Positions 38,512 to 47,113 of a stretch of DNA of 64,000 nucleotides are shown one piece after another. Each line of letters begins with the position of its first letter. Positions within the stretch are counted from its first letter, which is position 1. The notes under the pieces are model-generated. The model ran no database searches, was not told the origin of the DNA, and saw only the letters and a program-made list of their open reading frames with translations. The stretch comes from Brucepastera parasyntrophica (GTDB lineage Bacteria > Spirochaetota > Spirochaetia > Treponematales > Treponemataceae). Both the position numbers and the translations under genes were made by a program. Location: contig NZ_CP084606.1 in the NCBI RefSeq assembly GCF_022376835.1, forward strand, positions 248,001 to 312,000, written 5' to 3'.

Positions 38512-40064
38512 TACCCAGTCTGCAAAAAAATCTTGCCGCCCTTGAAAAAAAAGACAGAAACCTCGCTGACTGTATCCGTTTGTCAGCACCGGACGGGACA
38601 TATAAGGAAATTGCTGTTTCGAAAACCGGTGTGCCTGTTCCGGTCTTTTGCGACGGCACCGCGGCCCATTCACTTTATAATCCTGTCGGTGAAGCAAAAA
38701 AAATATGGGATACAATGGATATCTCCGGCGCATTTATTCTCTTCGCAGGAATCGGCGGCGCTTATCATATCCGCGAATATCTGGCCCGTTTACCAGACAT
38801 GTCCTGTATTATTGCGGAGCAGTCACCGGCGTCCCTGAAGTCATTGTTTGAGATTATCGATCTTTCGGATATTCTTGCGGATCCCAGGGTTTCACTTTTG
38901 ACTTTTTCATCGGACAATTTTGTACAGAGTTTAATGAACGTGTATCTTCCCGTTTTATACAAAAAATTCCAAATACTTCCTTTGCGGCCCTGGCTGAGCT
39001 TTACGGGAATTTCGCCGGAAGATATCGAAGGGAAATGCAGTGACGCGCTTAAAGTAATATCAGCGGATTTTTCAGTCCAGGCCCATTTCGGAAAAATATG
39101 GATGAGGAATATTTTTCTTAATTTAAAAACGGCGGCCATGCATCAGAAAAAAGCGCCGGATTTCAGCAGGGAAAAAACAGCATATATCGCGGCGGCCGGC
39201 CCTGGTCTCGAACGTGACATTCCGAAGCTCCGCAGCCGGAGGGATTCATATATCCTGTTTTCAACCGATACTGCGTGGAATACGCTTGCTTCATATAATA
39301 TTATTCCTGATGTATTTATCAGTATTGATGCCCAGGCAGTATCTGTTCTTCATGCCGTCAGGGAGTTCGGCGGGAATATGACTGTTATTCTTGATCTGTG
39401 TGCTAATCCTGACATCGCGTTTCGCGCGCTGACTTCCAATACGGATATTATTTTTGCGGCCGGTGGACATCCGCTCGCGCGTTATGCGGCAGCTTATGCT
39501 CCGCTTCCCCTGCTCGATACTTCAGCTGGAACAGTTACCGGAGCGGCGCTTGACGCGGCCTGCTCCCTGGGTTTTAAAAAAATTGAATTCGGGGGAGCCG
39601 ATTTTGCTTATACGGACGGGAAGCCCTATGCCAGGGGTACCTATTTATCAGATACTTATGGAACACGTTCAGACAGACTGAACCCGGAGGAAAATCTTTT
39701 TACCGGTTTAATGTTCCGCACTCCGGTACGGGCCATAAAGACAGAAAACGGAATAATCTATTCTACACAAATTCTGGACAGCTACGCGGAATCATTGAAA
39801 CAGTATAAAAATACGCACCAATGGAATACATCCGATTTCCGTAATTTTCCTTTTGAAGAATTTGTCAGGGATTATCAGTGTTCTTTAGAAACTATGCTGT
39901 ATAACAGCAGGCTGGAAAAAACATCCGTGTTTTATTCACTGCTGCCTTTTGCGGCATGGTACAGGATAAAACACGGAAATACTTACGGACAAAATACTGT
40001 GAAAGAAGCGTTTGAGCTTGCACTTAAATTAATTGAGAGGTATACTTTAAATCATGAAGGATAA
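38508..40064 (+). CDS. DUF115 (Maf/MptE-like) protein, paralogue 2
   Basis: 518 residues with the same layout as its upstream neighbour: an N-terminal Rossmann-like part (GAFILFAGIGGAYHIREYL), the DUF115 domain with AYIAAAGPGLERDIPKL (about residues 222-238), NIIPDVFISIDAQAV, and SAGTVTGAALDAACSLGFKK then EFGGADFAY. The Ser of GPSL in paralogue 1 is Gly here. The tandem pair probably arose by an old duplication; sequence identity is low. Its stop overlaps the start of the degenerate-GGDEF gene. Confidence 0.75.
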   Translation: MIPSLQKNLAALEKKDRNLADCIRLSAPDGTYKEIAVSKTGVPVPVFCDGTAAHSLYNPVGEAKKIWDTMDISGAFILFAGIGGAYHIREYLARLPDMSCIIAEQSPASLKSLFEIIDLSDILADPRVSLLTFSSDNFVQSLMNVYLPVLYKKFQILPLRPWLSFTGISPEDIEGKCSDALKVISADFSVQAHFGKIWMRNIFLNLKTAAMHQKKAPDFSREKTAYIAAAGPGLERDIPKLRSRRDSYILFSTDTAWNTLASYNIIPDVFISIDAQAVSVLHAVREFGGNMTVILDLCANPDIAFRALTSNTDIIFAAGGHPLARYAAAYAPLPLLDTSAGTVTGAALDAACSLGFKKIEFGGADFAYTDGKPYARGTYLSDTYGTRSDRLNPEENLFTGLMFRTPVRAIKTENGIIYSTQILDSYAESLKQYKNTHQWNTSDFRNFPFEEFVRDYQCSLETMLYNSRLEKTSVFYSLLPFAAWYRIKHGNTYGQNTVKEAFELALKLIERYTLNHEG

Positions 40065-41475
40065 ATTCATTGCTGGATACAGTGTTGTTGCCTTTTGTAT
40101 CTTACTTGCAACTATTTTATGGTTTACCCTTTCCATACACAGGGAAATCCAAACCGGAACCGTTGAAGCGGAACGTACTTTTACATGGATATCACGTGAG
40201 ATTGTTTCAGCATCATATACCGAAGGCTTTTTAAGCAGCAGTTTTTATGAAAAGATTGTTGGAGTATGCAGAAATTCCCGCCTGCTGAATGCGCTGGTTA
40301 TTTCCACACCGGTCGGCGGCCCCGTTTTTCTGTGGCCTGATAATTCTCCGGCCATCGCTTATGATGTGACTGGAAGGCCCTATATAACCGAAACGTCTCC
40401 CTTTATGAAAAATCACAGCGCCAACATAGAAATTGACAGCGGTCAGAATTCCGGAACATTTACAGTGACCGCGGTTTTATACGTTTTGCATCCTGATGTT
40501 ATATATAATACCAGCAAAAACTGCTTTTTTGTTATATCTGTTCTTTTTCTGGCAACTCTGATTGTTATTCTCGCAAATTCATCAAAGAAAAAAGCTCCGG
40601 CAAATATAAACCGCAAAACAGGGCTTGATATTACGGAAGATATTTCACTTAAACCCGTTGCGCCGGTCATACAGGCCCCCGTTCAGGAAAAACCCGCGGA
40701 AGTCATCAGTCCGGAACCTCCTGAACCGGCAGCGGAAGTATCCGTAAATCAGGAAATAAAAGAACCTCCAGTACCTGATATTGCTGAAACGCCCGTTGAA
40801 GATATCCCTGCCGAACCTCCGGTGGAATCCACAGTTGAATCCGTTCAGCAGCCCCAGCCTGTGGAAATCGATACGGTTGCTGATGTTCATGCCGATTCTG
40901 AACCTGAATCAGGTAATGAAAATGCCGCAGAACCGGAACCAAAACGGAATGAGCCTGCCGAACCTACAGGTCTTTTTTCACCAACAACGGGAATAGGATG
41001 GGAGCAGTATCTTGAAGACAGACTTGATGCGGAGCTGGTCCGGGCGGCTTCGTCTGAACAGGATTTGTCTCTGATTATAATACGGATACCGGAACATGAT
41101 GAAGCAGAAAATTTTTCGAAGAACATTTCCCGGCTTCTTCTTGATACATTCAAATTCAGGGACATGCTTTTTGAATTTGGTCCGGACAGTTTTGCCGTAA
41201 TTCTGCAGAACATGAATCTCGATCAGGCAATGAAAACCGCCAACACTCTGTTCAGTGATTTAAGTCTTCTGCTTGAAGAAATGAATATTTCCGGAAAAGT
41301 TTCAATAGGCATAACGACCAGAACAGGAAGACTTCTTCCTGCGTACCGCATGATTGAAGAAGCTTATAACGCATCGAAGAAAGCGGACGGGGAGGAAAAC
41401 CTGCCCATAGTTGCGTTCAGGGCGAACCCGGAAAAATACCGTTCGTTTGTTGCCGAGCAGGAAGAAGTATTATAA
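40054..41475 (+). CDS. membrane protein with degenerate GGDEF domain
   Basis: 473 residues: membrane segment (about 8-27), an extracytoplasmic sensor-like region of about 125 residues, a second segment (about 155-176), a long Pro/Glu-rich linker (about 205-305), then a GGDEF-fold domain. Where active diguanylate cyclases have GGDEF the domain reads FGPDSFAVIL (after FRDMLFE), so catalysis is not expected, and I see no inhibitory RxxD site in the usual place. It is likely a signalling or structural receiver. Last gene of the operon; its 3' end overlaps the convergent DUF4340 gene by 6 bases. Confidence 0.75.
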   Translation: MKDKFIAGYSVVAFCILLATILWFTLSIHREIQTGTVEAERTFTWISREIVSASYTEGFLSSSFYEKIVGVCRNSRLLNALVISTPVGGPVFLWPDNSPAIAYDVTGRPYITETSPFMKNHSANIEIDSGQNSGTFTVTAVLYVLHPDVIYNTSKNCFFVISVLFLATLIVILANSSKKKAPANINRKTGLDITEDISLKPVAPVIQAPVQEKPAEVISPEPPEPAAEVSVNQEIKEPPVPDIAETPVEDIPAEPPVESTVESVQQPQPVEIDTVADVHADSEPESGNENAAEPEPKRNEPAEPTGLFSPTTGIGWEQYLEDRLDAELVRAASSEQDLSLIIIRIPEHDEAENFSKNISRLLLDTFKFRDMLFEFGPDSFAVILQNMNLDQAMKTANTLFSDLSLLLEEMNISGKVSIGITTRTGRLLPAYRMIEEAYNASKKADGEENLPIVAFRANPEKYRSFVAEQEEVL

Positions 41476-42339
41476 TTCTTCAAATACGCTGTCTATTTTT
41501 TCCTTTGCCCATCTGCTGATTATATAAGCGGACCCCGGAATAAGGCTTGTTGTCATAATAGTATTTTCTCCGTCCAATTCAGCAAAGTGTATAGTTATTA
41601 CTTCAGTATTACCCATTTCAAGAATTATTTCTTCCTGAGGCATCATAGGTACATTTGTAATATCCAGGCACTGAAGTTTTTGAAGTACCGTTCCAAGCTC
41701 TTCAGGCTGCGGATCCCTGCCCGCCCGGAATTCTTTTTTTTCATTTTCTTTATTTACGATAAGCCGCTGAATATTGCCCTTATCCTGCAAAGTACTGAAA
41801 GGTGTAAGATTGACCCAGTATGAAGCCCTGGGATTCAAAAAATGTGAATAGGTATCATCCGTTCTGAATATTTTTTTTTCATTGCCCGATATCAGAAAAA
41901 TTGACTCGCCGGTAATATCGGTATCTCCGAATGCAGCCGAAGAAATTATAGCATGTTGGGCATTGAAAAATTGTACATGCACGGTATCCGGGCCGGATAG
42001 TCCATAATTCAGTAAATCAGTCCCGATGATTACGGAAGCTTTTTTTCTTCCGGAAAACTCCTCAAACAGACGTTCAATTCTATTGTCATCCGCCGGATAG
42101 CGCGCGCCCAGATCCAGAAACCATTTACCGTTTTCCCGCAATAAATGTATCGGGAAAGAAAAAGAAGGAGAATCAATCAGGATTTCCGTTACGGTTTTTG
42201 CGTTTTTTTGCGGGAGTAATGTTATATAAGTGACATTTCCTTTCCGTGAAGAATTATAAAAAATGTATACGGAAACAGTAAAAACGAGGAATACGGAACA
42301 GAGTATCAAAAGAAGCTTTACTGCATTCACAGATTTCAT
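41470..42339 (-). CDS. DUF4340 protein of the Gld-type ABC system
   Basis: 289 residues: an N-terminal signal anchor (LLLILCSVFLVFTVSVYIFY) followed by an extracytoplasmic domain of the DUF4340 family (NGKWFLDLGARYPADDNRIERLFEEFSG; YWVNLTPFSTLQDKGNIQRL). DUF4340 proteins are usually encoded with GldG-like proteins, as here, where the start overlaps the gldG-like stop by 4 bases. A role as an accessory of the ABC system is inferred from context; no catalytic motif is seen. Confidence 0.8.
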   Translation of the reverse strand: MKSVNAVKLLLILCSVFLVFTVSVYIFYNSSRKGNVTYITLLPQKNAKTVTEILIDSPSFSFPIHLLRENGKWFLDLGARYPADDNRIERLFEEFSGRKKASVIIGTDLLNYGLSGPDTVHVQFFNAQHAIISSAAFGDTDITGESIFLISGNEKKIFRTDDTYSHFLNPRASYWVNLTPFSTLQDKGNIQRLIVNKENEKKEFRAGRDPQPEELGTVLQKLQCLDITNVPMMPQEEIILEMGNTEVITIHFAELDGENTIMTTSLIPGSAYIISRWAKEKIDSVFEEL

Positions 42340-43823
42340 TTTCCGGTCCTGCGCTTTCTGATGAATTTCAGACTTGTCAATACAATAATCAGAACAGGAA
42401 GTATAATAATATTAGTAAGAACGGCAGTTCGTAATAAATCGGAGCTTTCGACAGCCGCATCAAGCGGCTGCATCTGGTAATTCTCGCCGTCTTTTTTCAG
42501 TTCAAGAAGCGAATCCTTCCCTGATATCCACTCAATACAATTTACCAGAAAATCAAGATTGGTATCACTTGCCGTATATTCAATCAGACTGCTTATCATA
42601 TATTCATCAGGAAACACGATAATCCTGTTTCGGCTTTCCGAAAAAGCTCCAAGATGTTTTACTGATTTTTCTCCTGAAGAAAAGAGGGAGAGCTGGTTCC
42701 CGAATGGATTTGTATCAAACGGTTCAGACATAGTAAATGCGGCTGGAGTTGTTGAAACAAGGGGGAGGAAATTATGGGTCCCGGGTATTAGCATGAGAGG
42801 AGATGGCCAGAAAAACTGGAGCGCGGGGATGCCGGCAAATATTTTTTTCTGCCGGCCTTCCGCAAAACTGCCCGAAATTATCCAGAAGGGATAATTTATA
42901 TATTCATACCGCGTACCGTCAAGAGAAGGCATTGTCATCCTGAAATTGGAAATATCAAGAAGTAGTTCCTGTTCTATTCTGATGCCGATTGTTTCAAGAT
43001 ATGATAAAAATATATCATCTTCCTTCCGGTATGATTCCCAGTCCGTTGCCGTATTTACCGTTGTTCCGGAAACAAAAAAAACGGAACTCCCCCCGTCCCT
43101 GATAAACTGTTCTATTGCACTTACAGTCTGATAATCAAGCAGTGAAGAACCGATCACCAGAAGCGGAACCGATACATCAAGGTCCTTTGCCGGAAGCGGG
43201 ATATTCCGCACTTGAAAGCCCGCATAGGAAAGCCAGGGTTCTACATAGCTGTATTCATCAGACAAACCCGACGGCCGGCTTCCGTAAATAATCCCGACTG
43301 AGTTTTTTTCCGTTCCGTCTTTCAGTTCCAGTATCAGACGGGTCAGATCATATTCAAGCGTATTTGTATCAATAAAAAACGGAATTATCTGGTGCCTGTT
43401 TTTGTATTCGATGAGGAGTCCTGAATACAGCTCACGGAAGGTCCTGCCGTCATTTTCCAGAATTTCTATTTGCCGGGGAATCATTCCAAGCGATTGAATA
43501 GTATTTGTTTTTCCTGCTGCGGCAGGATCAACAATTGAGTATACAAAATGACCTTTGCCGTAATTGCGGTATTCCTCAAGAAAATCCTGTATATACCGCG
43601 CCGCCGGAACAAGTTTTTCAAGCATTCCGGAACAATACCAGGTCACCGTGACTTCGGAATCAAGATCAGCCAGAACTGTCCGCGTATACGGTGAAATTGA
43701 ATATATCTTATTTTTTGTCAAATCAGCACGGAAATATATACGCAGCGATAGCACAAATAATATCAAAAGAAGGGAAAAAACAAGGATGTCTCTTATAATG
43801 GATTGTCTTTTTATCGTCTGCAT
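42336..43823 (-). CDS. GldG-like ABC-system protein
   Basis: 495 residues with a membrane segment at each end (ILVFSLLLILFVLSLRIYF and AVLTNIIILPVLIIVLTSL) around a large extracytoplasmic GldG/IFT52-like domain (KNKIYSISPYTRTVLADLD, DPAAAGKTNTIQSLGMIPRQ, VPLLVIGSSLLDYQTVSAIE). In Bacteroidetes GldA, GldF and GldG serve gliding motility; spirochaetes carry the homologues without gliding, with unknown cargo. Overlaps the permease gene by 13 bases. Confidence 0.85.
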   Translation of the reverse strand: MQTIKRQSIIRDILVFSLLLILFVLSLRIYFRADLTKNKIYSISPYTRTVLADLDSEVTVTWYCSGMLEKLVPAARYIQDFLEEYRNYGKGHFVYSIVDPAAAGKTNTIQSLGMIPRQIEILENDGRTFRELYSGLLIEYKNRHQIIPFFIDTNTLEYDLTRLILELKDGTEKNSVGIIYGSRPSGLSDEYSYVEPWLSYAGFQVRNIPLPAKDLDVSVPLLVIGSSLLDYQTVSAIEQFIRDGGSSVFFVSGTTVNTATDWESYRKEDDIFLSYLETIGIRIEQELLLDISNFRMTMPSLDGTRYEYINYPFWIISGSFAEGRQKKIFAGIPALQFFWPSPLMLIPGTHNFLPLVSTTPAAFTMSEPFDTNPFGNQLSLFSSGEKSVKHLGAFSESRNRIIVFPDEYMISSLIEYTASDTNLDFLVNCIEWISGKDSLLELKKDGENYQMQPLDAAVESSDLLRTAVLTNIIILPVLIIVLTSLKFIRKRRTGK

Positions 43824-44539
43824 CTTCGGTATCTCAAAAAAATTGTATTTGCGTATAAAAGCATCAGCGCAGGAATTATAAAAAAGACCAGGTCCCTGCT
43901 GTCCAGTATACCCCGCGAGGCTGTTTCAAAATGCCAGGCAAAGGAAAACCATGTGCAAAGAGCCGCCGCACTGCCCGGCATGGATATCAATTGCGGCAGC
44001 AAGTGAATGGTATTGAATAATAAAAGAACGGCCGCCGAACAAATAAAGGAAATTGCCGGAAACGAAAACAGGGCTGAAAAAAATTGGCCAAGGCTGAGAC
44101 ACAAAAATCCCGCAAGAAAAAGAGCAGTGTATGTGGTAAAAACGGTCCCCGCTTCCTGAAAGGGTAAAAAGATGACAACCGGCACTGTCATAAGCAGTAA
44201 AAACAGATATGTCAGCAGCTGGGCGGAGAACTTTCCCGCAACAAGCAGCCAGTCATTTACAGGTAATGCAAACAGTATCAGTTCCGTTTCTTTTTTTCTT
44301 TCATCCGCCCATATATTCATTGTCAGTGCCGGAAAAATCAGCACGGATAGCAGCGGGAAGGAAGCAAAATATTCCTTCAGCGCAAAATCTGAAACAAATT
44401 GAAAGCGGCGGAAATAGAAAAAAGGAATTCCCGTACCCAGCAGAAAAAAAAGCGAGGCAAGCGAAAAAACCAGAGAGGAAAAAACCTGTTTTAATTCTTT
44501 CGTAAGCAATACGGTAAATTGATACAAAGATTTTTTCAC
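43811..44539 (-). CDS. ABC-2 type permease, GldF-like
   Basis: 242 residues with six predicted membrane segments and no signal peptide. The first cytoplasmic stretch (YQFTVLLTKELKQVFSSL) and the motif NIWADERKKETELILFALPV, found in ABC-2/GldF permeases, are present. It overlaps the ATPase gene by 4 bases (ATGA) and the gldG-like gene by 13. Confidence 0.85.
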   Translation of the reverse strand: MKKSLYQFTVLLTKELKQVFSSLVFSLASLFFLLGTGIPFFYFRRFQFVSDFALKEYFASFPLLSVLIFPALTMNIWADERKKETELILFALPVNDWLLVAGKFSAQLLTYLFLLLMTVPVVIFLPFQEAGTVFTTYTALFLAGFLCLSLGQFFSALFSFPAISFICSAAVLLLFNTIHLLPQLISMPGSAAALCTWFSFAWHFETASRGILDSRDLVFFIIPALMLLYANTIFLRYRRCRR

Positions 44540-45267
44540 TGTCCGGCTCCATTGCTTTTTCGTACGAGATGGATAAAGGCGTCTTCTATCGATTTTTTCC
44601 CTGTTTTTGCATATATCTCGTCAAAGGGCCCCTGCATGAGCACGCCGCCTCTGTTAATCATAATAGCAGAATCGCAGAGAAGCTCCACCTCCTGCATTAT
44701 ATGGGTGGAAATAATAACCGTTTTACCGGATGCGTATTCGCGGATAATTTTCCTGAATTCGTCAATCTGAAGGGGATCCAGGCCATTTGTCGGCTCATCA
44801 AGGATGAGTATGGATGGGTTATGAACAAGAGCCGCAGCCAGGCCTGTTCTTTGCCTGAATCCATGAGATAATTCCTTTATGGGCCGCTGAAGCACTTCAG
44901 CTAAGTTATATTTTTTTATACATGCTGATACTGATTCAATGCTGTCTTTATGTGAAAGTCCATACATTTTCGCAATAAACAGGAGATATTCCTGAACAGT
45001 CTGATCAGTATAAAGCGGATTATTCTCGAATACAATTCCGATTTCCGACCGGGCCTGTATAGGATCGGTAAACATATCATAGCCGTTCACCGTTACAGTA
45101 CCGGAGTCCGGAAAAATAACGCCCGCTGCAATTTTCAGTATCGTTGATTTGCCAGCGCCATTCGGTCCCAAAAGAGCCGTAACAGTCCCCTGCCGGAGCC
45201 GGAATGAAATGTCGGTACAGGCGGCAATATTTCCGTATGATTTTGAAATATTTTTGACCTGTATCAT
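44536..45267 (-). CDS. ABC ATPase, GldA-like
   Basis: 243 residues. Walker A GPNGAGKST, Q-loop VFENNPLYTDQTVQEYL, signature LSHGFRQRTGLAAAL (a common variant of LSGGQ in this exporter group), Walker B ILILDEPTNGLDPLQ and H-loop STHIMQEV. It energises the GldF-like permease. It begins 6 bases after rnz, so the four ABC-system genes are probably transcribed from the rnz promoter. Confidence 0.9.
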   Translation of the reverse strand: MIQVKNISKSYGNIAACTDISFRLRQGTVTALLGPNGAGKSTILKIAAGVIFPDSGTVTVNGYDMFTDPIQARSEIGIVFENNPLYTDQTVQEYLLFIAKMYGLSHKDSIESVSACIKKYNLAEVLQRPIKELSHGFRQRTGLAAALVHNPSILILDEPTNGLDPLQIDEFRKIIREYASGKTVIISTHIMQEVELLCDSAIMINRGGVLMQGPFDEIYAKTGKKSIEDAFIHLVRKSNGAGQ

Positions 45268-45273
45268 ATCCGC

Positions 45274-46200
45274 TTAATCCTCATATTCGATCGGAAAAAC
45301 CATGCGGTCCCTTGTCAAAACCGTCTCAGGAAAAACCTCTTTAGCCTCGGAAAGTAACACTTTCAGCTCATAATCAGTATATCGCGGACTGTAATGGATA
45401 AGCCCCATTTTTTTTACCCCTGCGTCGCGCGCTATTATGCCAGCCTGGTATGCGGTCATATGTTTCTTTTCTTCAGCAGTTTCCGTAAGGGCTTTTTCAA
45501 ACATGCCTTCGCAAATCAGGAGATCGGAACCGGCGACTTCCCCGGAAATGGAAGGGATATATTTTGTATCAGTTACATAACTGAATTTCCGGCCTTTTCG
45601 TTTTGCGCCGAGAACTTCAGACGGATGGACGGTTTGACCGTCGGATGACTCTACAGACTCTCCTGACTGCAGTTTTGACCACAGCGGGCCGCGCGGAACC
45701 TTTTTTTCAAGCGCTTTCTCCGGATTAAAGATTCCGGGCCGCGGATGCTCCACAAAGGAATATCCCAGACAGGTTTTTGTATGATCCAGGGGAAAAGCAA
45801 AGACATCAAAATCGGGGCCGCTGAATACAAGTCCCGGTTCAAGTATTTCCTTCACAATGAGTTCATAATTAATGTACATGTCGAGGACTTTTCTGCTGGT
45901 TTTTATATATTCTTCTATTCTGGGCGGCCCGAAAATATACAGCGGTTCATCGCGTTCTACCTGCGAAGACAGCATAAGGATTCCCGGCAAGCCTGTTACA
46001 TGATCGGCATGCGTATGGCTTATAAAAATAGCGTTTATCTTTTTCCATCGTAAATTCAATCTCCGAAGAGAAACCTGAGTCCCCTCCCCGCCGTCAAACA
46101 AAAAAAGGTCCCCTTCACGTCTCAGCAAAACCGAAGTCAGATGCCGATACGGAAGCGGCATCATCCCTCCGCAGCCCAATACAAAAACTTCAAAATTCAT
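45274..46200 (-). CDS. rnz: ribonuclease Z
   Basis: 308 residues of the tRNase Z family, which removes 3' trailers from tRNA precursors. The metal site HTHADHVTGLPG and later elements FAFPLDHTKTCLGYSF, YVTDTKY, ICEGMF, HMTAYQAGIIARDA and LIHYSPRY are intact. tRNA genes in this window lack encoded CCA, consistent with a need for tRNase Z processing. The ATG at 46200 has no Shine-Dalgarno sequence; a promoter ends 8 bases upstream, pointing to a nearly leaderless mRNA. Confidence 0.93.
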   Translation of the reverse strand: MNFEVFVLGCGGMMPLPYRHLTSVLLRREGDLFLFDGGEGTQVSLRRLNLRWKKINAIFISHTHADHVTGLPGILMLSSQVERDEPLYIFGPPRIEEYIKTSRKVLDMYINYELIVKEILEPGLVFSGPDFDVFAFPLDHTKTCLGYSFVEHPRPGIFNPEKALEKKVPRGPLWSKLQSGESVESSDGQTVHPSEVLGAKRKGRKFSYVTDTKYIPSISGEVAGSDLLICEGMFEKALTETAEEKKHMTAYQAGIIARDAGVKKMGLIHYSPRYTDYELKVLLSEAKEVFPETVLTRDRMVFPIEYED

Positions 46201-46208
46201 AAGACCAC

Positions 46209-46237
46209 AGTATAAACTAATTGTGGAAGCTTGACAA
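46209..46237 (-). promoter_or_regulatory. promoter of the rnz-gld operon
   Basis: Minus strand TTGTCA (46237-46232), 17-base spacer, TATACT (46214-46209). Predicted start about 2 bases before the rnz ATG. The -35 shares six of its bases with the -35 of the opposite promoter. Confidence 0.65.
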
Positions 46238-46258
46238 TGTAAAGGATTGTGGTAAACT
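46231..46258 (+). promoter_or_regulatory. promoter of the nicotinamidase-like gene
   Basis: TTGACA (46231-46236), 16-base spacer, TAAACT (46253-46258). Predicted start about 1 base before the ATG at 46266. It shares a palindromic -35 region (TTGACAA) with the divergent rnz promoter. Confidence 0.6.
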
Positions 46259-46265
46259 TGAACAT

Positions 46266-47054
46266 ATGAATAGTACTCTATTAATTATTGATCCCCAGAA
46301 TGATTTTTGTGACGTTAACGGTGCCTTAAGTGTAAAGGGCGCCGATGAGGATTGTAAAAAACTTTCGGAAATGATAAACAGACTCGGTGATAAACTCCAA
46401 TCCATCCATGTTACTATGGACACACATCATCTTTTTCATATAGCGCATCCGATTTTCTGGATTGATAAAAAGGGAAACCATCCTGAACCCTATACAATTA
46501 TTACTTCGGCCATGCTGAAAAACAACGAATATAAGGCTGCTGTTCCTCAATACGAGCAGTATTCGATCGAATACGTAAAAACGCTTGAGAAAACTGGTAA
46601 GTATAATTTGTGCATATGGCCTCCCCATTGTCTTATCGGTACATGGGGAAATTGTATTTTCCCCATACTGTCAGACGCTCTGATTAACTGGGAAAGAAGC
46701 GTGCCGGGGCGTATTGTAGACTATACCTACAAGGGCAGCAATGTGAGAACAGAACATTACAGCGCGATCAGGGCGGAAGTATCGGACGCGGCGGATCCTG
46801 GTTCCCGCACAAACTTTGCGCTGATTGAACGGCTTAAAATAGCGGATAATATTGCCATTGCCGGCGAGGCCCTGTCGCATTGTGTTGCAAATACAGTCCG
46901 CGATCTTATAGCCTGTATCCCGTCTGAAAAACTTATCGTGCTTACAGATGTAAGCTCTAATGTCGCCGGTTTCGAGAAACTGGGCAATGACTTTCTGGAC
47001 GAAGTAAAAAAAATAGGCGTACGGTTGATGACATCCAGGGAATTTTTAGCCTGA
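46266..47054 (+). CDS. nicotinamidase-like isochorismatase-fold hydrolase
   Basis: 262 residues. The Asp-Lys-Cys triad of nicotinamidases is visible: LLIIDPQNDF (Asp near residue 9), YKGSNVRTEHYSAI (Lys), and ALSHCVANTVRD (Cys). The nicotinamidase signature WPPHCLIGTWG is present. A role in NAD salvage (nicotinamide to nicotinate) is likely but the length exceeds typical PncA by about 50 residues, so another amide substrate is possible. The upstream in-frame TTG at 46221 lies in the promoter and is not used. No Shine-Dalgarno sequence. Confidence 0.85.
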   Translation: MNSTLLIIDPQNDFCDVNGALSVKGADEDCKKLSEMINRLGDKLQSIHVTMDTHHLFHIAHPIFWIDKKGNHPEPYTIITSAMLKNNEYKAAVPQYEQYSIEYVKTLEKTGKYNLCIWPPHCLIGTWGNCIFPILSDALINWERSVPGRIVDYTYKGSNVRTEHYSAIRAEVSDAADPGSRTNFALIERLKIADNIAIAGEALSHCVANTVRDLIACIPSEKLIVLTDVSSNVAGFEKLGNDFLDEVKKIGVRLMTSREFLA

Positions 47055-47113
47055 TTTGTTCCGTATATTCTGTGGACCCGGAAAACAGCAAGGCCTCTTT
47101 TCGCGCGGGCTGT

